64,000 nt of DNA, from assembly GCA_900553855.1 (NCBI GenBank), contig USFG01000002.1, positions 1 through 64,000 on the forward strand. The letters are read 5' to 3'. The position numbers and the translations under genes were made by a program. Shown here piece after piece: positions 18,491 through 27,948 of this stretch (position 1 is the first letter of the stretch; every line of letters starts with the position of its first letter). The notes under the pieces are model-generated. The model made no database searches and had not been told where the DNA came from. It saw only the letters and a list, made by a program, of their open reading frames with translations. The stretch is from an uncultured Mycoplasmatota bacterium (GTDB lineage Bacteria > Bacillota_I > Bacilli_A > RF39 > UBA660).

Positions 18491-19361
18491 TTTTAACCTT
18501 TAAATTATAAAAGATACCTAACATTATAAATGTAACACCAAATAACCCAATTATTAAGGCTAAATAATTATTATTACCTGTTTGCACTAACGTTTTTGTA
18601 TTTGTAATAACAACTGTATTGTCTATTTTTTCATATGTTGCAGTATATCCTTTAGGAACATTTATTTCAATAATATCATAATTATCACTTTTTTCTAAAT
18701 CTTCCCAAGAATAACTCCAATTATTATCTTTATTTAATTTTATTTTACTAATTAATTCATTGTCTTTATATAATCCAACTTCAATATATTGAGGTAAATT
18801 TTCTTTGTCATTTTTATTACTTAAAGAAGTATTCCATATTTTTTTAACATTAATATCTATTAATCTTAAAATATCAGTCTTTGGTTTACTACTTATTTCA
18901 TAAGTAAACTTATTATCTACTACTTTTGGTATCGTAATTAAATATGAATTTATAGTAGAATAACCTTTAACCTTATTAGTTTGTTTAACTAAATATAAAC
19001 CTAACTCTAAATTATCAAACAAAACTATACCATCTTTATTTGTTATTTTTTTCGTAACAATTATATCATCATTAAGACAAGAATTAATTTCATTTGTTAA
19101 TGTTGATGATTCTAAATTATCAAGTGAAGCATTACATGTTATTTTATCAACATATTCATAAAATAAATGATAATCCTTTTCACTAACATTTGCTATTTTA
19201 TATAAAGTTAATTCTGCTCCTTCTATTGCTTTATTTTCTTCTTTATCTGTTAACGTAATATTTAATTTACCTTTCTTATTAAAGTCTACACTATAATTAT
19301 CAGCATAAACATCTATAGAAAATAACATTATTAAAATAAATAAATATTTTAAATATTTCAT
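18474..19361 (-). CDS. minor (likely basal) pilin with LVQTG sorting signal
   Basis: 295 aa. Signal peptide (MKYLKYLFILIMLFSIDVYA). Two Cna-B/SpaA-type beta domains: residues 30-165 (KAIEGAELTLYKIA, FDNLELGLYLVKQT) and 170-255 (VGLYKDNELISKIKL, WEDLEKSDNYDIIEI). C-terminal sorting signal LVQTGNNN, 18-residue membrane helix and charged tail. Pro is missing from the LPxTG-type motif (Val instead). Ribosome site GGAGGTAAAT. Position between a class C and a second sortase fits a wall-linked basal pilin (inference). Confidence 0.85.
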   Translation of the reverse strand: MKYLKYLFILIMLFSIDVYADNYSVDFNKKGKLNITLTDKEENKAIEGAELTLYKIANVSEKDYHLFYEYVDKITCNASLDNLESSTLTNEINSCLNDDIIVTKKITNKDGIVLFDNLELGLYLVKQTNKVKGYSTINSYLITIPKVVDNKFTYEISSKPKTDILRLIDINVKKIWNTSLSNKNDKENLPQYIEVGLYKDNELISKIKLNKDNNWSYSWEDLEKSDNYDIIEINVPKGYTATYEKIDNTVVITNTKTLVQTGNNNYLALIIGLFGVTFIMLGIFYNLKVKNEQGI

Positions 19362-19363
19362 AT

Positions 19364-20230
19364 TTACCTCCTTAGTAAATAATCTTTCCCATTTGGATAA
19401 AGATACTTACTATATATATCTTCGTTATTCTTTTTAACAGGTTTTATAATAATAATTAATATTAATAATATTATTATAGGTAATGTTAAAATAGGTATAA
19501 CTATTAATTTGTTAAGTTTAAATCCTTCAGTTGTTATATAAACTTTGTTAATATTATTATCAACTCTTTTACCTCTCACTAATAACCTATGTGTATTAAT
19601 TCCATATGGTGTACAAGTTAAAAGAGTTACATAATCATTATTTTTATCTATTTTTAATTCTTTACTATTATTTGGCTTAACTATCGATATTTTGTCAACT
19701 TCATATGTTAACACTTCATCTAAAACTGTTATTTTAAAAGTATCTCCTAATTCTAATCTATCTAAATCAGAAAATAGTTTGGCAGATGGTAAACCTCTAT
19801 GTGCTGATAAAACACTATGGGTACCTTTTCCACCAATAGGAAGACTTGTTCCTTCAACATGTCCTACGAAACTATTTAATGTATCATTACTTGTACCATG
19901 ATAAATAGGAATTTCTACTCTTATTTTATCGATAGATAAATATCCAATCATTCCATCTTTATTAACATTAAGAACCTTATTATAATTTTTCAAATCATCA
20001 TAATCTAACAAAGGTTCCTTTAATTTAGACAATTTTTTATTATAATTTATAGCATCTTTTTTTATTTGTTTAAATTTATCTATATCATAACTATTTAATA
20101 TATTTTCATAATTATAAATAGTTTTTGATCCCATCTTTTCATTATAATAATTACTTAAAGTAGGATAAAAGAGAGTTAAAAGTCCTATGAAAAACAATAC
20201 AATCATTATAATAGTATTTCTTTTATTCAT
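19364..20230 (-). CDS. srtC: class C (pilin-polymerising) sortase
   Basis: 288 aa. Membrane helices at both ends (7-25 and about 243-265), as in class C sortases. Catalytic His in VLSAHRGLPSAKLFSDL, Cys-Arg in LLTCTPYGINTHRLLVRGKR. The usual DPW/DPF lid motif is not visible in the N-terminal segment (KEPLLDYDD instead), so the active site may be less covered. Expected to join pilin subunits through a lysine isopeptide bond. Lies directly after the backbone pilin gene. Ribosome site GAGGAGGTTG. Confidence 0.95.
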   Translation of the reverse strand: MNKRNTIIMIVLFFIGLLTLFYPTLSNYYNEKMGSKTIYNYENILNSYDIDKFKQIKKDAINYNKKLSKLKEPLLDYDDLKNYNKVLNVNKDGMIGYLSIDKIRVEIPIYHGTSNDTLNSFVGHVEGTSLPIGGKGTHSVLSAHRGLPSAKLFSDLDRLELGDTFKITVLDEVLTYEVDKISIVKPNNSKELKIDKNNDYVTLLTCTPYGINTHRLLVRGKRVDNNINKVYITTEGFKLNKLIVIPILTLPIIILLILIIIIKPVKKNNEDIYSKYLYPNGKDYLLRR

Positions 20231-20268
20231 ATTACTTCAACCTCCTCTATATACTTTTACAATTATTA

Positions 20269-21654
20269 TTAGATATTTTTATATAATCTTAATTTTGTAA
20301 CTAATACTAATCCACAAATAAGAACTAATGATAACCCACTTGTAATAAATAGTTTAGTACCAATTCCACCTGTTTCAGGTAATTCAGAACCAGTATAGTT
20401 AATAACATTAACTAGTGTTCTTTCAATAATAGTTACTTTTGTTTTTCCGTTAACGCTAAATTCAACTGGGCTTGTTAATTTATTGTATCCTTCTGGACTA
20501 ACAACTTCCTTTAATTTATAGGAATCTTTATCTAATCCTTCAATAGTAGCTTTACCCACTTTAATATTGACACCTATTTCATTTCCAGTTGCAATACGAT
20601 ATGTTTTAGTTTCTTCATCTTTTAATATAACTTTAATCTCATTACCTAATTTATCTAATAAAATAAACTCTGCACCTGTTAATTCTACTCCTTCTTTATT
20701 TGTTTTAATTATATCAAATGCATATGTATATGTAATAGTTCTCTTTTTATCTGTTTCTATATTATTACCATATTTTAGGAATGTTTCATTTATATTTCCA
20801 TCACCTTCAATAGTAGCATCTTTATTTAAAGTTGCAGTATAATATACGTCGATATTAGTATTCTTAGGTTGTTTAAGAATAAATTCATCTTTAAATTCAA
20901 TTACAAATGTATAACCTGTAACATCTGTTTTAACTGTGTAATTAGTACTTTCTACAACTTCATCACCAATTTTAACTTCTACTGAATTAGCATTAAATGT
21001 TAAACCTTTATCCATTACATCATATAAAACATAATTTCCATAACCAGCACCAGTAGTAATTGTTGTTTTATACTTAATAGTACTTCCAATTATATCATCA
21101 TTTTGTTTTCCATATTCTCCCGTACTATTTTCTAATACATTTTTATCAACATTAGGATTTAATGTATTTTTTTCATTAACTATAGCAGTTGGATTTGTTG
21201 TAGTTAAATGAAGTAACGCTCCTACTGATGAATCTACTAAGTAATATCCTAAATCTAAATTATCAAACACTACTGAAGTAGATGTAGCTTTTGTAGTCTT
21301 AGTTGGTGCAATATTATTATCTTTAGCATATTTATAAGCTTTTTCAGCAAATTCTTTAGCCCTAGATTTGCCTACTCCATCTTTCCAAACATAATATTTA
21401 TCCCCATTTTCATTTCTTGCTTCTAAATAATCAGTTGCTCCATCTAAGAATGTTTCCCAACGTGAAGCTGCTCTATAAATGTAATGATTATTAACTTTAT
21501 CATAAGTTTCTAAATCTAATACTTTATAGATATTATAACTTTCATTAACAATTGCTTTGTTAATTGTTATTGTACCCTTTTCTGCTGCACTAACATTCAC
21601 AACTGAAAGTACAAGCAGGAATAACATACAAATTAATTTTTTAATACTTTTCAT
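20269..21654 (-). CDS. major (backbone) pilin, SpaH/EbpB family, LPETG anchored
   Basis: 461 aa. Signal peptide to about residue 24 (VVNVSAAEKG). N-terminal pilin domain ends with TLNPNVDKNVLEN, where Lys of NVDKNV takes the place of the pilin-motif lysine used for polymerisation. A middle Cna-B domain (about 180-310) and a C-terminal one (about 315-425) follow; the latter has E-box YKLKEVVSPEGY, which supports an internal isopeptide bond. Sorting signal LPETGG, membrane helix, basic tail. Main shaft subunit of the pilus. Ribosome site AAGGAAGGAAG. Confidence 0.95.
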   Translation of the reverse strand: MKSIKKLICMLFLLVLSVVNVSAAEKGTITINKAIVNESYNIYKVLDLETYDKVNNHYIYRAASRWETFLDGATDYLEARNENGDKYYVWKDGVGKSRAKEFAEKAYKYAKDNNIAPTKTTKATSTSVVFDNLDLGYYLVDSSVGALLHLTTTNPTAIVNEKNTLNPNVDKNVLENSTGEYGKQNDDIIGSTIKYKTTITTGAGYGNYVLYDVMDKGLTFNANSVEVKIGDEVVESTNYTVKTDVTGYTFVIEFKDEFILKQPKNTNIDVYYTATLNKDATIEGDGNINETFLKYGNNIETDKKRTITYTYAFDIIKTNKEGVELTGAEFILLDKLGNEIKVILKDEETKTYRIATGNEIGVNIKVGKATIEGLDKDSYKLKEVVSPEGYNKLTSPVEFSVNGKTKVTIIERTLVNVINYTGSELPETGGIGTKLFITSGLSLVLICGLVLVTKLRLYKNI

Positions 21655-21678
21655 TTTCTTCTTCCTTTCCTTTCTTAG

Positions 21679-24102
21679 TTAATCCTTTTTTAAGATATTA
21701 ACTGATATATACAAAATAGGTATTAAAAGTAATAATGTCCCTATTATTGCTAATATTAGCATTCCACTACTACCTGTTCCAGGCATTACGTAACCCGAAG
21801 AATTAATAAATTTAATTGTCATATTATTTTTATTATCTTCAAGTATATTATTTTCTAATTCTTTATCATTAAATTTCTTTATGTCCCCATCATTAACTTG
21901 ATACTTAACATTAAAACCATCAATATTCAATTCTTTAATATTAAAATTTATTTTAATTGGTAAATCTTTAATTGTTATTGATTCATTATGTTTAAGTTTA
22001 AATGTAGCAATACCATCTACAAAAGTTATTTCTTCATTAGTGTCTTTTCTATTTGCATTTCTAATAACTTGATAAGTACCATTTAATTTTTCCTCTTTAT
22101 ACGTTGCATTTATTTCAAAATCAAATGATTCATCAGTAGTCGTATTTTTTACTTCTTTAACTATTATTAAATCTTTAGTATTAATATCATTTATAACGGT
22201 ACTATTTTCGATATTATGTATTGTTTTACCATAACTAACTTTTACGTCATAAATTGTTTCATTTAAGGTATGATAATCATCTGTTTTTACTTCCTTTAAT
22301 TTATATGTATGACCAGATGGAATGTTGTTAAATGTTACCTTACCATTAGAATTTGAAGTGCTAGTTAATTTAAAGTTAGCATTCATATGTTTTCTTTCAT
22401 TCATACATTCACATTTGTCTGAATGTTCTAATTCAAAAGTTGTTCCTCCTAATGGTGAATTATTATAACCAGTTAATTTATTAAAAGTTAATGTTCCTAA
22501 ATACCCCTTAACTTAAGGAACTTTGAATTGTAAAGTTTTAAGTTTTGGTGCTTTACCAGTTTCCTTAACAACATAAGAAAGCGTTGTTTTGCCATTCGTT
22601 TTTAAAATGGCTTCACTTTTAAAATTATTAGCTTCTGTTTTTAATCTTACTCTATATTTGATTTCATAATTATAGTAAGTTTTATTTCCACTTATTGTTT
22701 TAATATATTTTGATTCTTTTAAATTCCAATTTATTCTATCAGTAGTTTTATTATATGATGCAGTATTATTAGATGTATTATTAGAAACACTACTATTATA
22801 TTTAACACTATCATAAAGATTTCCTTTATTATCATAAATTCCAACAAACTCGATTACATCTTTAATAGCAGCATTATCAGAATTCATAGGATCTTCGGCA
22901 ACCCATGATGCTTCAGTTAGTTTTTTAATATTTTCAAATATGGTTGAAAAAGCTGTTTTCATTTCAGTACTATTTTTGACAACGTCAAAGTAATGTCCAC
23001 TACCATATCCAGACCCAATGCCATCACCAATTACTGTAGTAGTAGTACTATCTTTTCCACCTAGCCATTGTCTAAAATTTTGTAGGTCTTCTTGTTTTCT
23101 TGCTGCTTCTGTAGAAGCAGTAGATGGCACACCAACAGCATAATCCGTCCTATTATATCTATCTATTGTTGAAAAACTTTGGCCCATTTTCTTTTCATAT
23201 TCTGGAATAGTCATAAAATTGTTATCAATACCTGTACCTATTGAATAGATGATTGTTCCTTTATTTCTTAGTTCTTTGGCCTTTTCTTCTGCTTTTCTTG
23301 CACTTCTTTCACTATAATTAGTTCCATATGTCATGGTTCTGTTTAATAAATCATCATGTAAAATACCTGTATCTGTTCTTACCGTAGCATGTCCTTCATA
23401 ATCACGCCAAATATATGTTGTGGGATAACCATCTGATAAAAAGATTACATATTTATTTTGAATATTTTTTATTTCATTATCATTATAAAGTAAATCATTT
23501 GCTACTTGAAGACCTGCTTGAATATTAGTAAAACGTGTTGGATCACTTGTATAAATAGGGTTTGCTTCATAGTTATTATCATTTGAATTTGAATGAGTTA
23601 TCTTCTTTGCTTTAGTTGCAATTGTTGACGCAATACTGATACCATCATTAACATTTCTACAATCAGTCATATTTTGTAAGATATGTCCATTGCTATTAAA
23701 TGCTACAACACCTATTTTTCTTTTGGCATTTACTCCTTCTGAATTTTTTCCAAATGTCTCTAAGAAAGTTTGACTTGCATCTAAAGCAGCTTTTAATCTT
23801 GTTTTATTTTCATTTGCAAGTTTATATTGAAGCATCGTATTAGAAATATCCATAACAATTACTACTGCAACATCTTGCTCTTTAGCAATTTCTTGAGTTT
23901 GTACCTTAAGTGTTATATCAAAATAATTTTCAAGTTCACTAGGTGCAATTGTTTTACTAATTTCAACATTATCACCCTTAGTGGTTCCACCACTACTTAC
24001 AATCTGTTCACTATTACTAGCAGCCCAAACACTTAATATTGGATTAAATGCTATTATGAAAGTTAAAATCACTCCTAAAAGTTTTTTTAATATTTTTTTC
24101 AT
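21679..24102 (-). pseudogene. vWA-domain tip pilin/adhesin interrupted by one in-frame TAA
   Basis: One 807-codon frame interrupted only by TAA at 22515-22513. Upstream part (529 aa): signal peptide, vWA domain with a MIDAS-like DISNTM (DxSxT) and GVVAFNSNG, then a beta domain ending QFKVP. Immediately after the stop, in the same frame, the reading continues VKGYLGTLTFNKLTGYNN, the start of a Cna-B domain, a second Cna-B domain (DLIIVKEVKNTTTDE) and sorting signal MPGTGSSG with membrane helix and Lys tail. A GAA-to-TAA change would explain it (KVP-Glu-VKGYL). If the stop is real, the vWA part is secreted without wall anchor. Ribosome site CAGGGAGG. Tip subunit by analogy with RrgA-type pili. 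Confidence 0.85.
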
Positions 24103-24122
24103 AAAACCTCCCTGATAAAATA

Positions 24123-24710
24123 TTATATGAATTTAATATTATTAATTGGATAAATTTTCAAAATAACTTTTCCAATTATATCACTTTCTTTAACCGAACC
24201 AATCTCTTCTATTCTTGAATCAAAAATATTATCTCTTACATCACTTAGCACAAATATTGAATTAGCTGGAACTTGTAAAGGAAAACTAACATTTGAATTT
24301 CCTTTTTTTAATTCTTTAACATAATCTTCTTGTATTAAAGAACCATTAATATAAACGTTCCCACTAACATCTATGTTTACATAATCCCCACTTATTCCAA
24401 TAACTCTTTTTATTAATATCTTATTACCATGATAAAACGCTACTACATCTCCTTGTTTAAATTTATTTGTTTTATAGGTTAAAACAATGTCTCCATCATT
24501 TATTAAAGGAATCATACTTGAATTAGTAACTTCAACTACAGGCATAAATAATGTTGTAATAATTGAGCCTATAGCTAATATTATAATCAATACAAATAAT
24601 GTATTTATAAGTATTTTACTAAAACTATTCTTATACTTTTCTTTATTTAATTCCTTTTTTATATCATCAATAGATAAATCATTATAATTAATATCTTTTT
24701 TATTTTTCAT
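24123..24710 (-). CDS. lepB: signal peptidase I of pilus locus
   Basis: 195 aa type I signal peptidase with one N-terminal membrane helix (about 33-55). Catalytic Ser in NSSMIPLINDGDIVL, Lys in KILIKRVIGISGD and box E in VLSDVRDNIFDSR. Its location directly before the tip adhesin gene is typical for dedicated peptidases of sortase pilus islands, where they process pilin precursors. Start overlaps the stop of the coiled-coil gene (ATGA), showing TGA used as stop. Confidence 0.93.
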   Translation of the reverse strand: MKNKKDINYNDLSIDDIKKELNKEKYKNSFSKILINTLFVLIIILAIGSIITTLFMPVVEVTNSSMIPLINDGDIVLTYKTNKFKQGDVVAFYHGNKILIKRVIGISGDYVNIDVSGNVYINGSLIQEDYVKELKKGNSNVSFPLQVPANSIFVLSDVRDNIFDSRIEEIGSVKESDIIGKVILKIYPINNIKFI

Positions 24711-25066
24711 TTTAATTTACCTTTTTTAATTGATGAATTTTTAATTGTAACCTTCACTTTTTTTCTATTATTACTCTTTGATAATTCAGTACACTTATTT
24801 TTTGTTTCCTTAATCATTTCTTCACATCTATCCTTAACATTACTAACGTAATCGTCAATAGATTTTTGGGCATCTTCAAATATATTATTCAATTTAAGTG
24901 CAGCTTCGGCAATAGATCCTGATTCTTTAATATTGATTTTTTTAGATTCCAATTCTTTATTAATTTCTATTATTTCATCTTCTAGTTCTTTAATCCTAGT
25001 TGCCTGTTTTAATAAAAGTTCTAATAAATCTTTTCTTTTAAATTTTCGCAAATCTTGTTTTTCCAT
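24707..25066 (-). CDS. small coiled-coil protein heading the pilus operon
   Basis: 119 aa from MEKQDLRKFKRKDLLELLL at 25066 (GGGAGG 8 nt upstream; the frame extends to 25099 without a better site). Entirely helical, no membrane segment. Similar short proteins (LRKFKRxDLLELL... SIAEAALKLNxIFEDAQ) are often found next to signal peptidase and sortase genes in gut Firmicutes; their function is not established. First gene of the pilus transcript. Confidence 0.7.
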   Translation of the reverse strand: MEKQDLRKFKRKDLLELLLKQATRIKELEDEIIEINKELESKKINIKESGSIAEAALKLNNIFEDAQKSIDDYVSNVKDRCEEMIKETKNKCTELSKSNNRKKVKVTIKNSSIKKGKLK

Positions 25067-25115
25067 AACCACAACCTCCCACCAATTTTTAGCAAACATT
25101 TCTTGTTAGTTATTT

Positions 25116-25144
25116 ATACTAAAGAAAAATTATAAATTTGTCAA
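25116..25144 (-). promoter_or_regulatory. candidate promoter of the pilus operon
   Basis: Minus strand: perfect TTGACA (25144-25139), 17-nt spacer, TAGTAT (25121-25116), placing transcription start about 45 nt before the first gene. Confidence 0.5.
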
Positions 25145-25228
25145 TTGAATTTTCGCAAATTTTTTAATAAATTTATAATTTATAGATACTTCTTATAAAT
25201 ATTAGTTATTTATTAAAAAAATATGCAT

Positions 25229-25260
25229 AAAAAAATCAATGAAGAATTCTCCACTGATTA
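25229..25260 (-). terminator. terminator of whiA
   Basis: Minus-strand AATCAGTGGAG / TTCATTGATT hairpin followed by TTTTTTAT, 2 nt after the whiA stop. Confidence 0.75.
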
Positions 25261-25261
25261 A

Positions 25262-26164
25262 TTATTTTTCTTTGTGTTTCTTTATAATTTCATTTAATTT
25301 TCTAAAATGATGATTTATACCTGATTTAGTTATCGATTTATCAGTTTCCAACGATACTATCTTAGCAAGTTCGTCCATAGAAGTATCAGGATATTTTAAT
25401 TTATATTCTAATATTTCTTTAGTACGATCATCTAAAAGAACCATTAAATCATTTTCTTTTAAATAATTTATATTATTAACAATTATAGTACTATTTTTTA
25501 AACTTTTTTCTAAATTAGCTTGTTCACAATTATTTAATCTATTAACCATATTTTTATGATCTTTATATATTCTTATATCCTCAAAGTAAAATAAAGCATT
25601 AATAGCATTTAAATATTTAATAAAGTCACTTATTTGTTCACTCTTCTTAATGTATACCATATATTCATGTTCTCTTTTGATTATTTTACTATCAAATTTT
25701 AAATAATGAAGTAATTTGTTTATTAGTTTAGCCATAGTCTCTTCTTTAACCAAAAATTCTAAATGATAAACATTCCTTTTAGGATCATTAATACTTCCAC
25801 TAGACAAAAATACACCCTTTAAAAAAGCAACTTTTTCTTCTTTACTACCATTTGTAATATTATTTATTGTATTATCAATATCATTAACAATAGTATCTAT
25901 TTTATTTTTTATTTCTAATATATATATATTTCTTTTCTTAAATCTTTTAATAGTTCTTGATGTTAAATGAATATCAACATTATAAAATTGTTTTAAAAGT
26001 TTAAATATCCATCTAGCAGTTGACGCATTTTCTGTATATATAGTTACACTATTATCAGTTATTTCACTATTTAATTTTAAATAAATACATAATGAGATTA
26101 ATGCATCTGGTGAAGCATAATTATCTTTTGTAATTTCATCTTTGATTTGAGTAGTAAAGGTCAT
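25262..26164 (-). CDS. whiA: DNA-binding protein WhiA
   Basis: 300 aa, the usual length. N-terminal LAGLIDADG-like fold (FTTQIKDEITKD, GSKEEKVAFLKGVFLSSGSIND) and a C-terminal helix-turn-helix ending KSGINHHFRKLNEI, the signature of WhiA. In Gram-positive bacteria it influences cell division and chromosome segregation; in Streptomyces it controls sporulation. Usual neighbours rapZ and yvcK are absent; gpsA lies just upstream (16 bp), likely in one transcript. Confidence 0.95.
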   Translation of the reverse strand: MTFTTQIKDEITKDNYASPDALISLCIYLKLNSEITDNSVTIYTENASTARWIFKLLKQFYNVDIHLTSRTIKRFKKRNIYILEIKNKIDTIVNDIDNTINNITNGSKEEKVAFLKGVFLSSGSINDPKRNVYHLEFLVKEETMAKLINKLLHYLKFDSKIIKREHEYMVYIKKSEQISDFIKYLNAINALFYFEDIRIYKDHKNMVNRLNNCEQANLEKSLKNSTIIVNNINYLKENDLMVLLDDRTKEILEYKLKYPDTSMDELAKIVSLETDKSITKSGINHHFRKLNEIIKKHKEK

Positions 26165-26180
26165 TTAAATCACTTCTTTT

Positions 26181-27158
26181 CTATTTTTTATTTATTAATA
26201 AAGTTACTAATAACTTAGGATCATCATTATTAACAATTATTTTATATATTACATCAATTATTGGCATTTTAATTTTTTTCTTCTTAACTAATTTATAAAT
26301 ACTTTTTAAAGTATAATATCCCTCAACTGTATTATCAGCAAGAAATTGTTCTTTTTCTTCTTTTAAAGCACCACTTCCAACTAATTTACCAAATTTAAAG
26401 TTACGACTTTTTGTTGATGTACATGTTAAAAGCAAATCTCCCACTCCTGCAAATGATAAACAAGTTTTAGGATTTCCCCCTAATGCTTTAATAAGTTCTT
26501 TAATATCGTTTAAAGACTCGGTTATCAAAAAACTTTGAGTAGATTCTGGATAATTCATACCATCCAACATACCTGCAGCTAAAGCAATAACATTTTTAAT
26601 ACTTCCACATATTTGAACACCAATTAAATCTGTTGTTTCCCTTAACTTAACCGAATCACTAATTAAAGACTGTTTAATTAGTTTAATAGATTTTTTACTA
26701 AGAGAAGCAATAGATAAACCAACCGGATAACTATTTGCCATATCAACAGCAAATGATGGTCCTGAAATAATAGCAATATGTTTAGTTTTTAATTTTTCAT
26801 AAGCAATATCACTTAAAAATTTACAACTTACATTTTCAATACCTTTTGATGCAATACATACTATAGTTTTTTTATTTATATAAGGATTAATTTTATCACA
26901 TATTTCCCCAACATAATGTGCTGTTGTCATTATAAAAATTATATCTTTATTTAAACATACCTCTTTAATATCATTAGTTAATTTAATTTCTTTAGGTATT
27001 TCAACACCATTTATTAAACTCTTAATTCTATTATTTTCCCTATAAAATTTATATTTATCTTCATTTTCAGTCCACATTATAACATCATTATTATTTTTTA
27101 ATAACATCATAGCCATAGCCTGACCATAGGCACCTGTTCCAATTAATCCAATATTCAT
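26181..27158 (-). CDS. gpsA: glycerol-3-phosphate dehydrogenase [NAD(P)+]
   Basis: 325 aa. N-terminal Rossmann motif GLIGTGAYGQAMA, conserved ASKGIE, SGPSFAVDM and the catalytic Lys region CGSIKNVIALAAGMLDG, followed by FAGVGDLLLTCTS and SRNFKFGKLVG, all standard for GpsA. It reduces dihydroxyacetone phosphate to sn-glycerol 3-phosphate for phospholipid synthesis. Followed closely by whiA. Confidence 0.97.
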   Translation of the reverse strand: MNIGLIGTGAYGQAMAMMLLKNNNDVIMWTENEDKYKFYRENNRIKSLINGVEIPKEIKLTNDIKEVCLNKDIIFIMTTAHYVGEICDKINPYINKKTIVCIASKGIENVSCKFLSDIAYEKLKTKHIAIISGPSFAVDMANSYPVGLSIASLSKKSIKLIKQSLISDSVKLRETTDLIGVQICGSIKNVIALAAGMLDGMNYPESTQSFLITESLNDIKELIKALGGNPKTCLSFAGVGDLLLTCTSTKSRNFKFGKLVGSGALKEEKEQFLADNTVEGYYTLKSIYKLVKKKKIKMPIIDVIYKIIVNNDDPKLLVTLLINKK

Positions 27159-27263
27159 AAATTGCCTCTTTCTAACAACAAAAAGTATATCATAATAATT
27201 TTATTTAATCTATTAAGTATATTTATTTATTAAAATTTATGATAAGATTAATTTGGTGATAAA

Positions 27264-27638
27264 ATGGATTGTTTATTTTGTAAAATAAATAAAAATGAAT
27301 GTAATTCTTTATGTATTTATGAAGATGATATTGTTAAAGTAATACTAGATGCTTATCCTGATGCTAATGGTCACACTTTAATTATACCCAAAAAACATAT
27401 TACAGATATTGATGAAATGGATAATGAAACTTTAGGTCATATTAATGATGTTGCTAAAAAAATACGTAAATTATTATTTAATACTTTAACCCCCGATGGT
27501 ATGGTATTCTTGGTTAACTATGGAATGACTCAAGTTATTAAACATTATCATTTACATTTAATTCCTGTTTATAAGAAGAAACAAGAAATAATTGATCGAA
27601 ATGTTATTTTTGAAAAAATAATGAATGTAAATAAATAG
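27264..27638 (+). CDS. HIT-family nucleotide hydrolase
   Basis: 124 aa. N-terminal CLFCKI zinc-site half, IIPKKHITDIDEM, and the histidine triad HYHLHLIP near residue 104. Family members hydrolyse nucleoside phosphoramidates or dinucleoside polyphosphates. Ribosome site GGTGATAAA. Followed at 27648 by the promoter of a small RNA. Confidence 0.93.
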   Translation: MDCLFCKINKNECNSLCIYEDDIVKVILDAYPDANGHTLIIPKKHITDIDEMDNETLGHINDVAKKIRKLLFNTLTPDGMVFLVNYGMTQVIKHYHLHLIPVYKKKQEIIDRNVIFEKIMNVNK

Positions 27639-27647
27639 ATAGAATTC

Positions 27648-27676
27648 TTGAAATTTCGTTTATTATTTGCTATTGT
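27648..27676 (+). promoter_or_regulatory. promoter of candidate antitoxin sRNA
   Basis: TTGAAA (27648-27653), 17-nt spacer, TATTGT (27671-27676), 10 bp after the HIT gene stop. Confidence 0.55.
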
Positions 27677-27682
27677 GAATAT

Positions 27683-27787
27683 GTAAGCAAGACTTACACA
27701 AATTAAAAAGGAACATCTAATTTTAGAGGTTAGGTGGTTACCAAAAGTTTGGTTATACCAAAACCCCATGTGTTTTGGTATTTTTTT
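27683..27787 (+). ncRNA. candidate antisense sRNA (type I antitoxin)
   Basis: About 105 nt, bounded by the promoter above and a perfect 10-bp terminator stem (27755-27764 with 27772-27781) plus seven T. The 5' end can fold as TGTAAG-CAAGA-CTTACA. It runs convergent to a 29-codon hydrophobic peptide gene (27878-27789). Beyond base 27789 it would pair with any toxin mRNA reading past the peptide stop. It carries AGGAACATCTAATTTT...GGTGGTTACCA, closely matching the 5' leader of the peptide mRNA. No known RNA family recognised; the role is inference. Confidence 0.5.
27755..27787 (+). terminator. terminator of candidate sRNA (and HIT readthrough)
   Basis: Stem ATACCAAAAC / GTTTTGGTAT, loop CCCATGT, then TTTTTTT. 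Confidence 0.85.
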
Positions 27788-27788
27788 A

Positions 27789-27878
27789 TTAGTTAGCTAC
27801 TTTGAAAAGTAACATAATTAATAAAATTATTATTATAAATAAATTAAATATTATAAAATATAACATTTTTTTACTCAT
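27789..27878 (-). CDS. 29-aa hydrophobic peptide, candidate type I toxin
   Basis: ATG at 27878 to TAA at 27789. The peptide has a short basic start (MSKKM), one long membrane span rich in Ile, Leu and Phe, and ends FKVAN. GGGTGG lies about 5 nt upstream. The leader can fold so that TACCACTC pairs with GGGTGGTA (positions 27916-27909 with 27889-27882), hiding the ribosome site. Promoter TTAACT-N17-TAAAAT (27977-27949) would give a leader of about 63 nt. Size, hydrophobicity, hidden ribosome site and a convergent sRNA match Fst/TxpA/BsrG-like toxins in design, though no sequence match to a named family is claimed. Confidence 0.55.
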   Translation of the reverse strand: MSKKMLYFIIFNLFIIIILLIMLLFKVAN

Positions 27879-27948
27879 AACTACCACCCACTTTCTTTTA
27901 TAGAATTTGAGTGGTAACCACCAAAACAATTAGTTGTTCCTGAAATTT

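Noticed and set aside
21679..22404. A separate 241-aa Cna-B protein gene
   Set aside because: Its ATG lies inside a Cna-B domain, has no ribosome site, and the frame runs unbroken from the upstream stop; treated as the second part of the interrupted tip adhesin.
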